From the NCBI GenBank assembly GCA_013423325.1, contig BLJB01000010.1, positions 62,001 through 126,000 of the forward strand: DNA of 64,000 nt, written 5' to 3'. This document shows, piece by piece, positions 54,573-64,000 of this stretch. Both the position numbers and the translations under genes were made by a program. Every line of letters begins with the position of its first letter. Within the stretch, counting starts at the first letter, position 1. This DNA is from Usnea hakonensis. Taxonomy: Eukaryota > Ascomycota > Lecanoromycetes > Lecanorales > Parmeliaceae. Under the pieces are notes generated by a model. That model worked only from the letters and a program-made list of their open reading frames with translations. It had not been told where the DNA came from and did no database searches.

Positions 54573-55739
54573 TCATAAGTCCTTGATCTTCAATGACGGT
54601 CCATTTGCATCGCTGCGCACTCCTGTTTGCCTCTCAACCCCATTTCGCCGCTTCCACTGCCATTCCACAAGTACGGGCAGGAAGGTCCACAGGTCAAGTT
54701 CAGGCCATAAGGTTTCTAAAAATACAATCTCCGTACTCTGGTGACACTGCCAAAGCAAGAAATCGCTGAGTCTCTCCACCCCAGACGTCCGCACTAGTAG
54801 CTCCAGCGGAGGGAGGCCGGCAGTATACATGTGATCGTTCAAGATCTCGGGTGTAATGCTTTCGGGATCGGGATATGTGTCGCGGTCCTTGAGGTCTCCA
54901 TTATCCTCTAGAGCTGAGAGTCCGGACGGGGAGTCAGGATGTAGAGTGGTAGACGAAGAAATTGACGGTATGGAATCTTCTGTGTCCGAAATAGCGCCTA
55001 CTAACGAAGAACGTGATTCGGTCTTCGGATCAACGGCTGAGAGATGTCGGGATCGGATGGTATGGGCGATATGCGACTCCGAGAAAGATCGATTATGTGA
55101 GGGTAGAGGCTTAGAGTAGTCAATCACGGTGTTTCGTATGGCCGTGGTAATCTCGTCATGAGAGGTGTATGGGAAGCAGATATTCAGAATCGCATCTTTG
55201 TTGCGCTCCGTCATGGCAACAGCTCGATCGACAGCTTCGAGAACGTCTGGCTTTACCAGCTCCCGCTGCCCCAGCACCTTAATGCAGGCTCCGTACCTAT
55301 CTAGCAAGTCACCATGCTGTGCCAGCTGTGATAACTTCACTTTTGCCATTTCCATAAGTGCGTCGACTTCATACTTCGACCGCTTGAAGTTCTCGATGCT
55401 GAAGGCGTATATTGTAACGACTTTGACGCCAGATTTGTAGCAGACTTCGAGGATCTGACCAGAAGTCAAGCATGTTAGCTAATCGCTACATGTCCGGAAG
55501 GTGAACCGGCGGCTCACTCGCGCCAATGCTTCAAATCCCAGGTTGTGTCCTTCCAGCGTCTCTATACCATGCGACCTTGCAAAACGTCTGTTTCCGTCCA
55601 TCACGAAGGCAATATGTTGAGGTATGGGACCCTGCCGCAGGGCCCCGATTAGTAACTCGCGGAGTTGCATTATTCCCCACTCCATGGGAGGAGATTGTAG
55701 AAGCCATCTTCGAATTTGTGAAAGGTGCATTGAAGGCAT
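54573..55739 (-). CDS. RER2: Dehydrodolichyl diphosphate synthase (cis-prenyltransferase)
   Basis: ER enzyme that lengthens farnesyl diphosphate with isopentenyl diphosphate in cis to make the dolichol precursor needed for N-glycans and GPI anchors. Two exons on the minus strand: 55739-55518 and 55454-54573 (63 bp intron), 367 residues. Motifs: FVMDGNRRFA with catalytic Asp at 48; FSIENFKRS; and LLVRTSGVERLSDFLLWQ near residue 292, the Arg-rich diphosphate-binding region. Splicing joins ALAR to ILEVCYKSG as in the family. Between the conserved ICFPYTSHDEIT block and ITPEILNDHMY there is a Ser/Asp-rich insert of about 75 residues, absent from bacterial and shorter yeast enzymes. Start at 55739 (MPSMHLSQIRRW) is the first good ATG; a longer upstream open frame lacks one. 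The C-terminus is basic (KWKRRNG-type). Confidence 0.93.
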
Positions 55740-56364
55740 AGTCGAGATTGTTCTTGCTTCCAGATTGCCCCGGTATGAGCTCTTGAGGTGAGCGGAGCTG
55801 TTGCGATGAGAAGAGTACCCGAAGAAGCGGTCACAGAGAAAACGGCCAAGCGATGATACTACGCTGTAGTACACGTGGCCGGGCTTCGAATTTCACAGGC
55901 GCATCCAGCCATATTGAAAAACGCAAAGCGTGAGATCGATATTCGCTATCAGATATCTCTTCACTATGGTCTGTCCGGAGTTTTTTTTTTTGGCGATCTG
56001 TTCAGCCCTATCAGGTCCGCAGTCCTTTCGTTCGCCGTACACTACTACGGATGTAAATCTATACCGTATAGTAGTATCAAGCACCTTTCATTGGAATTTG
56101 AGGCTTGAAACAGACAAGAAAGATTTTAAATTCTGCCTATGAACGAGGCCGTCTCTTCCGGAAAGATTCGACAGCTATGCAAGCGAGTGTAATCCAGATC
56201 ATCGATGACATTCGATGGAGTAGCCTCTTAAAGCACTGTTGTATGGGGGTACAATATTATTACCGCATATGCAACCGAATTCCGCCTTGGACGCCATGCT
56301 GTCATACCTTACTTGAAGATGCTGAGTGCCAAGAAGTCCGTACAGCTAATAGGTATTTACCATG
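55740..56364. other. RER2 promoter and 3' UTR of the PHD gene
   Basis: 625 bp between two minus-strand genes. No recognisable gene. Confidence 0.45.
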
Positions 56365-58532
56365 TCACCTCCCGTTTCCACCATTGAATTTGGCGCCTTT
56401 GAGTTTCTCTTTGCACTCATCACAGTACCATTTTACTGTTGCGACTTAGCAGAATCCATGAGTATTCGACACGTCAAAGCCACTTACCGTTCTTTGCAGG
56501 TGCCCTACTCAACCCTACACACTCCAGGTGAAACCATTCTTTCTCGCAGTTGTCACCATCGCAGGCAACCATTTCGCCGTAGCTGATCTCCTGGCAATAG
56601 CAGTACCGTTCCTGTCCTGGTCCATCCTCTTCATCTTCCTCACCTTGCATTGAAGAATTTTCACCGTCTTGCATTGCAGCTGCCGCTGCAATCTGAGCGG
56701 CCAGCCCAGCTCCCTTCTTATGGGATCGCTTAATTGGTGCCTCTGAAGCACGTGGTCCTCGAGTCCGATGCGGTTCGGTAAAGCTAGCATTGATGGGTGT
56801 GGCGGTCTTTGACGGTCCCTTGCTGTTCCCCCCCCCTCGAGTCGATACAGATATTGACGGAGGTCTATCACCACGAGTCCTGCCAGAACCGGTTTCTGTC
56901 TCTTCACGCTTTAAGCGATCAGGGTTTCTGCTCCCCACTACAATAGCACCACGCATATCTCCCGCTCCGTCACCAGCACCAATATCTTCAACAAGGTGCT
57001 CCCCTTTAGCGTTGACTGTTTCTTTCATAGAGCTTTTAACTTCTCCGGGTGTCCTACCAGTCAGACCGGACACCTTTTCAACATCTGCCGTTGTGCCGTA
57101 CAAACCGTTGCCATTCATGGCCTTGACGTTGTTCGACGATGATTGTTTCCTAGCTGATTGTACGACTGACTGTGTTGAATTCTGCCGAGCCCGTGCGGAT
57201 GGCAGCCGTTGCATTGTCGATGGCGCCGGACTCCTACCTCCACGTTCTTTTGCTGCAGTAAATGTGGCTACTACTGGTGAAGAAGCCAGAGATGGTGGGT
57301 TGGCCGTGGATGCATTCGTATTCGTCCTTTGAAGAAAATGGAAAGGTTAGCATAATGAAACATCGAGAACACACTTGCAATTACCTCTTTCTGCCATTTC
57401 CATTAATTGCTAGACTTCCTCCACGGCCTCTCTTCTTTCCAGCGGCGTCATTCCCAAGGGTGTCTCTAGCACTGCTGGCAACGCCCCGACCAGTGCTTCC
57501 ATTAGCACCGTATACTAAACCCATTGCCCTCTCCGCAGGGAGACCTCCTGTGGTTTTCTCAATCTTGCGCCGCTTGTTCGGTTGTGCACCTCCATTCGAG
57601 ATCCCAAGCCCTACGGTGGCGCCAAGGTTTGCCTGTGCAGCTTTTCGCCCTTTGCCGCCAGACTTTGGATTCTTACTCATGGCTCGCCCGTCATCGAAAT
57701 CTGAGTCCACGTGTTGATTTCGGGACTTGCGTGCCGCTAAGGCCTCGCGTCTTGCTTCGCTTCGCATGGCCGCGCCCTCAGCCTCCTGTTGTGCTGCTGC
57801 TGTATTCGCAGCTCGTCTCGTACGCTCCCCCGCGATCATCCCCTTTTTCTCCGCGCTCTTGTCAGTATAAGCCCAGTGGGTCAAACTGCCGTACCGTGCT
57901 TCTTCACTGATCTCATCCTCAATGTATGGATAGGAGCTGTTGCAGCGTTTCATTTGTTTGTCGAGGCTGTCAATCGCAGTATTCAGGACGTGGTTTTTCT
58001 CGTCAAGAGTTTGGAGCATCTCAAGCATGGCTAAGCGCATGTTGTGAAAGTGACCTCGGCGAGCCAAGTTTGCAGGGTCGTCATGGGCATCAGGCTGGGA
58101 TCCTATCCCCGTTCTCTCTGCAGAAGGTAGACCGTTTGAGGTCGCAGTGTATGTAGCACTTTCCACTTTGTTGGCTTGTGTCCGAGGCGTCTGCTGTTGA
58201 ACGGGGGTCGCCTTCAACGCTACGTTCAGGTATTGCCCTAGGAGTGCTTCAGGTCCGTGTGTTTTAGCATCAACCTCTTTCAGCATGGTGTAATGTCGAA
58301 TCATTTCTTTCGGTAATGCAGTAATTGCATCTGTGAAATGGGTAATAGCAGGATAAAATCCTGGGCTTGCGTTGCGGTCGTCATCTGGCGCTTGGGCGAG
58401 GGCGGCCGCTTGAGACTGGAGCCCATTTGTAGCGGTTCTGGCAGGATTGGTGCGTGTCTGACGGATAGGCTGGCGTCTATTTGATGCCGTGGGATGGTCG
58501 GCAACAGTATTACTGTTCGAGAAGGACCTCAT
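56365..58532 (-). CDS. ING-family PHD finger protein, PHO23-like
   Basis: Chromatin-complex subunit expected in the nucleus; ING proteins read histone H3 Lys4 methylation. Exons on the minus strand: 58532-57385, 57326-56488 and 56435-56365 (introns 58 and 52 bp), 685 residues. The N-terminal ING domain shows HFTDAITALPKEMIRHYTML and further helices before residue ~200. A long Ser/Arg-rich linker with basic patches follows. The C-terminal PHD finger (about 621-672) reads YCYCQEISYGEMVACDG, CEKEWFHLECVGL, and, across the last intron, KWYCDECKEKLKG. The start at 58532 is the first ATG of the frame. The ITALP segment resembles yeast Pho23 (Rpd3L histone deacetylase complex) more than Yng2 (NuA4), but this is a by-eye call. 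Shares a ~400 bp promoter region with the divergent DUF1992 gene. Confidence 0.87.
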
Positions 58533-58936
58533 CTTTGCAGTGCGAATAGGGGAGGAGAGTAAAGGCCTCAAGTGCGGCGCAAGAGAGATGCAATTCTCTC
58601 CTAAAGCTCAACGAATGAACTTCTGGGATTCAAGAGAAGATGTCGTTGCTTGACCACCGTCAATGATGGTAGAGCAGTGGGGAAGACCATGAATGAGAGA
58701 ATTTGTGTTCTGTGGATCATTATTAGACAAATTGTATCAGGTGGAAATCATACTTGCTCAACCACTGGCCGGAGCTGGGAACCTTTGCCGAGACTCATCG
58801 GCGAAAATCCTTGCCAAGCCCCGATCCAAGCTATGCAGATCCGGACTAGCCCTAGCCCTATGTCACGGCTGGTGAATTTTTGAACTTCAGTCCATGCAAC
58901 AGTCCTGGAGCAATCAGAACACCAAACACAATCTAC
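58533..58936. promoter_or_regulatory. Divergent promoter, PHD gene and DUF1992 gene
   Basis: 404 bp between two start codons facing opposite ways. It must serve both genes. I see no clear TATA box or named factor site. Confidence 0.55.
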
Positions 58937-60686
58937 ATGAACACAGCAAAGCGGCTTCATCCCTACATACGCATTCGATACCTTTACAAGCCATCTCCGT
59001 TACTAGCTTCATTTCGCGAATACGACCCTGTCTCGAGAAATTTCACTCAATCGACAGCTTTGCCACCAAATACCTCAAAGGAGGATGAATCAACATCTAC
59101 TTCAGAGGCCGATGTACAAGGCCAAGGGAACGGTAGAATGTCGGGGAGATTGGCGCAGATCACGGACGAATTAATAGAACAAGATGGCCGAAGAGCGAAG
59201 AAAGTCATCGAAGAGGGAGGGTTCTCTGAGGAGTTAAAGAAGAAACTTGAAGCGCGATTGCAAGAGAGCTCTTTTAAGAGTGAGAACGCTGCTGCGTTTG
59301 CACAAGTCAGCTTGCCAGTACGCCTAAGTCATCAACTCATATGAAAGGTTTCGGATGTTTATGTATGTCTAGTCCAGCGTAGGCAAAGGAACTCAAGGGA
59401 TTGCCGCCGCAGAGCCTTGGGCAGGCACAGAGCGTCTTGAAGATGCCGCATTACGTATGCTTAACGATGCGCACAAGCCCCTCCGTGGTACTGGTCCTCC
59501 AAAGATCCCTACCCCGCGTGGACCCCCAGCCAGCGTTGACATGAGAATGAAGAAGGCCGTACAAAAGTCTCACGGAGAGCGGTTGGCGAATGCTCGAGAT
59601 AGAACATCTGTCTACGAATTGAGCCGAGATCCATCCTTATCAGAGAAAGAGAGGGAGAAAATGCGAAAGATATTGAAGGAACGTTTTACAGCTGGTGCTC
59701 GTCCAATGCCGGGCTCTGTCCAGGGCCTTGCAGCATTGGCTAACGAACGGATCGAAGACGCCATTGCCAGAGGCCAATTCCGAAATATTGCGCGTGGGAA
59801 GGGATTGAACGTCGAGCGAGACCATAACGCCAACAGTCCGTTCCTAGACACGACTGAATATTTTATGAACAAGATCATTCAGAAGCAAGATATCGTACCG
59901 CCGTGGATCGAGAAGCAGCAAGAGCTAATCAAAGCTGCAAATATCTTCAGAGCCAGGCTAAGAAATGATTGGAAAAGACACGCTGCACGCATGATCGCCA
60001 GTAAAGGAGGATCTTTGGATACTCAAGTCGCGCGGGCAGAAGCCTTCGCTATAGCCGAAGCGGCCCATAACCCCAAGTTGATAAAAACAGAATCGATGAC
60101 CGAGATTGACCACGAAGGACGGCTTTCTCAAGTCACAGTAACAGAAACTCCAACTCCATCCAGCCAAACAACAGACTCTAAAATCACAGTCTCAGAGGAC
60201 CCAGCTATCAAACCGCCAACCTCTCAACCAGCCCAACCAACCTCAAACGTCCGAAACCACACCTCTCCATCCACCACCGAAAATCTACCAAGCACCCCAC
60301 CCCCACCCCCTCCCCTTACCCCCTTCCGTGACCCAGCCTGGGAATCCCTCGAGCGAGCCTACCACACCCTCGCCATCACCGAAATCAACACCATCGCCCG
60401 CTCCTACAACCTCCAAGCCCCCGACCTCGCCAAAAAACCCTACTTCTCCCTCGACCGCGAACTGCGCTCTTGCTTCGCGGACATTGCGCCCCTGTTACCG
60501 CACGAGATCCGCGAGCGGGCGAGGAGGCCCGAGAAACTGAAGGTGGAGGTTGTGGGGCATAGGGTTGGGGGGGTGTTGGAGAGGTTCTCGGGGGAGAAGG
60601 TTCGGGTGTATGATAGTCGGAGGCCGAATTATGGGTTGAGGCAGTTTTGGAGGGAGTTGTGGGGTGGTGAGGGGGTGAAGGCTTGA
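58937..60686 (+). CDS. DUF1992 (DnaJ subfamily C member 28-like) protein
   Basis: Two exons, 58937-59317 and 59373-60686 (55 bp intron), 564 residues. The start at 58937 gives a basic, hydroxylated N-terminus (MNTAKRLHPYIRIRYLYKPS) that looks like a mitochondrial presequence. The DUF1992 block lies at about 245-320: ANERIEDAIARGQFRNIARG, GKGLNVERDHN, TEYFMNKIIQKQD and PPWIEKQQELI. The intron junction joins SLP to SSVGKGTQGIAAAEPW, in keeping with the family. Human DNAJC28 has this domain plus a J domain, but no J domain (HPD) is visible here. The tail is Pro-rich and then helical. Function of the family is poorly known; mitochondrial location is inferred. Confidence 0.85.
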
Positions 60687-61153
60687 TTGGCTCTTGATGG
60701 GTGGGTGGTTGGGCTGGATAGAAGGGTGTGATGCTATCAATTTGTTGGGGCCTTTTCTGGAACTCCAAGATGGGAAATCTTGTGTATAGTAGTATCAGTC
60801 ATGATGTTATGAAGGCAATGACAGCTCTACGGTTTTTCTAGGGGCCGTTTGGTGTCGGGAGTAGGTGTTGCTCGTGACTATGTTGCTGCTCTTTGGGAGA
60901 AGGGATGATTTTCTGGAGTCCGACTTTGAACTCAGCGAGGAAGAGAGTCGAAAAGAGGTAGTGTTAAGAGATTACGATTGGCAGGAGGAGGGTTTTGGAT
61001 CGAATGGTGGATATTTCGTCTTGTCTCGTTCAATTATATGCAAGAGATTGTGTATACACACTCCCACACATATACATATATATATATATATTATATTTTG
61101 TGCAAAAATCAGAAACGTTGCTCGACATATAAACTAGCAGGCACCAATCAATG
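60687..61153. other. Intergenic region between DUF1992 gene and ERG27
   Basis: The two genes converge here. It contains a TA dinucleotide run (61077-61092) after a CACATATACA stretch. No gene recognised. Confidence 0.5.
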
Positions 61154-62622
61154 TCACTCCTCCCTCAGTCTCTCCTCCCACATCACCCTCAGCCCCTCCA
61201 TCTCCCTCCAGCACTCCCTTCCTAGCTCAGAAAAATCCTCTCTATCCTCTCTCGTCACTTCTCGAAAATCCCTCCTCGTACCAATCCTACTTCGCACATC
61301 ACCCTCCCCCATCCGTCCTCCCAAACCCCACCCTTCCACCGCCGTCCTCATAACTCTCTCATGCCCCATCCTATTGCAGACGCTGCCCCATTTGCCCTTC
61401 CCATCCCTTTGCTCTATATCATCCAGCTCGTCTTGATCCGCTAGTGCGAGCCAGACAGGCGCGCAAGCCCCTTTGTACGCGGAGACTGTGTGCCAGGGCG
61501 AGCCGAGCCAGCGGGCTATGTAGAAGGCGAGGATGCGGAGGTAGAAAGGGATGAGGGAGAGTGTGACGATGGATGTGGCGCAGATGCCGGGATGGGAGAC
61601 ATAGATCTTTGGCTCGGGGGTTGTGGGGAGATGGTATTCGTTGTCTGATAAGCTGATTAGCTGGGCTGGGGTGTCTGGAGTAGAGTCTCTGGTAGAAGTT
61701 GTCGGCTCGTTGTCGAGAAGAGAGATTGATTGTGAGGGCGTGGTGGGAGAAGGGGTCAGGAAGCGCTGGACGAAAGGTTTTGTGGAGGGAAGCGTTGATG
61801 TGAGCCCTATGACGTCCGTGAGGCGCTTTGAAGACTCGTACGCGTTGGCAGAAGCGAGACCCTGTATATCCTCAGGATTAAAGTGGGATGCCAGAGGCTC
61901 GATGCTAGATATGAGTACTATCCGACCTTGGTTTGGAGACGCAGAAAGAAGAGGTAGAAGCTGGTGGGAGAGCATGTAGTGGCCTAAAACATTGGAAGTG
62001 AAAACTTTCCCGAGAGGCGGCTCATCGTTTTGGCTGTTACAATCTTCAGTTTTGATATTCCTGGGATCTGTCTGAGCAGCTGTCGTCTCGCCGGTGACGC
62101 TCAGCTTGTAAGAAGGGTAAGTGAGGGAGCCGAAGAAGTCGGTCAATGTCTCCTTGATAGCTAGTGGCCAGTCAATGCCTGTGAAAGCACCGTATCCTGC
62201 ATTGCAGACAATGGTGTCAAGGCGTGGGATATGTTGGATGAGTCTGGCGGATAGGATTTGCACGGAACGAAGGGATGTTAGGTCAACTTGCTCGGGCTGA
62301 AGAGATATTCGATGTTTCAGAGGCGCATCTAATTCTTTTGATTGCCTTTCGAGATGTTTCTCAAGGCGCTTGACAGTGTCATTGCTCTTGCTAGAATCTC
62401 GAGTGGTAACGATGAGGGTAAGACATTCAAATGTTGGTCGTAAAGACGTGAATTCCTTGATTAGTCGGCAACATATAGCGAACCCCAGGCCACTAAATAG
62501 TGCTATCTGTCAGCAATTGGACTTTGAATTTTTAATTGCCATGTTTACCTGTTAGCTCCGGTGACAAGTATATAGCTGTGCTGTTCATTATCTTGTGGAT
62601 GCAATTCATCCGTCTCATCCAT
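61154..62622 (-). CDS. ERG27: 3-keto sterol reductase (short-chain dehydrogenase)
   Basis: NADPH-dependent enzyme of ergosterol synthesis at the ER and lipid droplets; it reduces the C-3 ketone left by C-4 demethylation, together with Erg25, Erg26 and Erg28. Two exons on the minus strand, 62622-62549 and 62492-61154 (56 bp intron), 470 residues. Splicing completes the cofactor-binding TGANSGLGFAICCRLI; then come NAGYG (~121), KVFTSNVLGHYMLSHQLLPL, ISS and the catalytic AYESSK (~242). An insert of about 50 residues between positions ~263 and 315 (STLPSTKPF... SLLDNEPTT... YHLP) with Ser/Thr/Pro bias separates the active site from the PKIYVSHPGICATSI block. The long core and these blocks favour Erg27 over other SDRs, but other sterol or retinol-type SDRs cannot be fully excluded by eye. 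Confidence 0.88.
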
Positions 62623-63111
62623 GGCAAGAATTGGAAGCAAGATTTTCCGCAAGCGCGACTCCCTGCATTTTCAACCTCGGTCGCTCACAGCTAATATACC
62701 ACCATCATCATGTAAAGTAGTGATAAAACACAATGCTCTTCATACTTTGTGCGTTCATATTGAGTATGTGCTTTGGTGCTGCATTTTTTGCGTGACCACA
62801 TCCGGTAAGTACTTTACTCTCTGTTATGTCTGGACGCTTTTCTTCGCGGTCGATTAGGAAAAAAGATGACTACATTCCTCACGAGATATCCTGAATCCAG
62901 TCAAAGGAGGACTAGAACTAGCTTCAGCTTTCCGCAAGCGGTGCTGTATTCCCCTTGTGCCGTTCTCATGGAGACAAAACACGTGGCGTGGCAAGCACAT
63001 TCCTTTGTCTTGCCCACCTCTGTATCTTGCTCAAGTCTTTCTGTATACCGTCATTGCCCCAAAATGTATCGTCTTTTCTTCCCAGAAGAATTTCTCTAAA
63101 ACGCTGTCTCA
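62623..63111. other. Promoter region between ERG27 and the CFEM gene
   Basis: 489 bp between two divergent starts. No gene recognised; I looked for a sterol-response sequence and found none that I would call. Confidence 0.45.
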
Positions 63112-64000
63112 ATGTTACGGGAAATTTTGGTCATTGCTACTTTGGCGGCGGCAGCGTCTTCAGCGTCTTCAGCCCCATCGTCTGCATCGTCATCGTCTAG
63201 CAGCGGAGCTCTTTCTTCGCTGCCACCCTGCGTTGTAAGTCAATTGAATTAGACGCTATGGTTAGGATTTGCTGACAGCTTACGTCTAGCAATCATGTCT
63301 TCAAAATGCAACGGTGTCTCAAGAGGGGAGTTGTTCGTCTGTGGACATCAAATGCCTGTGTAGCAGTAACCTCTACCTGGACACCCTCGGTTGTTGTCTC
63401 TCAAAGAACTGCAATCAGGCAGACCAACAATGTACGCAAGCTCTGCGCGAGATAGATTCGATTATCTGCTAATCTATCTGAAGCCGCCGCAAATTTCAAT
63501 TCACAAGTTTGTTCAAACGTCGGTGTCAATGCTCCACTCATCGCAGGATGCCCGGAAACCACTACAGATTCTCGGGGATCGCTTACGACCGTCTTGACGA
63601 ACAAGCAAGGAATGACGGAAACCGGTCAAGGCGCATCAGCGACTAGTTACAATTCTGGAACGGTTGAGGCTGGACCTAGTGTGGCTATTACAGGCCCCGT
63701 GGTTACGTTCACTGGAGCGCCAATCCTGACAGGGAACTGTACAGTCCCACAGTTCGCCACGGCCACACTGAATGCTGGCGAAATCCTTGAGTACCCTTGG
63801 ATTGGCTGTTCAGAAGAAGCTGCAGACTGCTGTCCCTTCAATGTCAATGTCGGAGGAAGACTTAGCGTTTGTCCGCATGACTACTTTACTACAAGTAATG
63901 CATGCTGCCCTACGTATGTTTCTCTTCAGTGGAAGTCTCGTTCAGTATTCCACTGACTCTTCGCGCAGTGGCTGGTCAGTCTACACTTCCGCGCTTGCAG
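63112..64000 (+). CDS. CFEM-domain secreted protein, 3' end outside window
   Basis: Exons 63112-63234, 63290-63431, 63484-63913 and 63969 onward, with introns of 55, 52 and 55 bp; cut by the window end. The N-terminus MLREILVIATLAAAASSASS is a signal peptide. A Ser-rich stretch leads into a CFEM domain: PPCVQSC, then GSC, SSVDIKCLC, GCCLSKNC, QVC and AGC, eight cysteines with the usual spacing, including the conserved Asp before CxC. CFEM proteins of fungi are extracellular or GPI-anchored; some bind haem, some act in host interaction. After the CFEM part a second Cys-rich region follows (WIGCSEEAADCCPF, CPHDYFTTSNACCPTGW). Whether a GPI signal or membrane span ends the protein cannot be seen here. 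Confidence 0.88.

Overview
This window comes from the nuclear genome of a filamentous ascomycete (Pezizomycotina). The evidence is short introns of about 45-100 bp with GT...AG ends and CTAAC/CTGAC-type branch sites, long serine/proline-rich disordered fungal proteins, a CFEM-domain secreted protein, an ERG27-type sterol ketoreductase, and a pogo/Fot1-like transposon whose stop codons and lost catalytic-motif residues fit C-to-T / G-to-A decay of the RIP type. I cannot fix the class or order from sequence alone. Splice junctions below were worked out by eye from reading frame, conserved motifs and consensus sites.

Left part (1-15.8 kb): the 3' end of a GPI mannosyltransferase 2 gene (GPI18/PIG-V), the complete proteasome activator BLM10/PA200, glycerol kinase GUT1, a 3.4 kb gap with no recognisable gene, and on the minus strand the mitochondrial i-AAA protease YME1. 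Middle-left (15.8-28.4 kb) is gene-poor: 5 kb and nearly 6 kb of microsatellite-rich sequence flank a four-finger C2H2 transcription factor gene. A poly-C/NN assembly scar lies in the first gap.

Middle (28.4-46.4 kb): the tRNA-thiolation enzyme CTU1/NCS6; a GMC oxidoreductase gene that reads as frameshifted twice at homopolymers; a large disordered protein with repeated acidic-Leu-Gly/Arg motifs; a 534 bp MITE with an 8 bp target duplication; the G-patch splicing factor NTR1/SPP382; a 1.9 kb pogo-type element with 73 bp terminal inverted repeats and a decayed transposase; and a CM1 (Cnn_1N) domain protein likely tied to microtubule-organising centres.

Right part (48.4-64 kb): a 1170-residue disordered protein, a type II membrane protein resembling a Golgi glycosyltransferase, the cis-prenyltransferase RER2, an ING/PHO23-type PHD protein divergent from a mitochondrial DUF1992 protein, ERG27, and a CFEM protein cut by the window end. 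Most genes are unrelated housekeeping genes. The one loose theme is lipid-linked biosynthesis: dolichol (RER2), GPI anchors (GPI18), sterol (ERG27) and glycerol (GUT1), but they are not clustered as a pathway.

I see no biosynthetic gene cluster, CRISPR array, rRNA or convincing tRNA, and nothing that I would call a new multi-gene system. The most distinctive items are the two transposable elements, the double-frameshifted GMC gene, the Phe variant of the BLM10 C-terminal gate-opening motif, and the proteasome-control-element match just upstream of BLM10.
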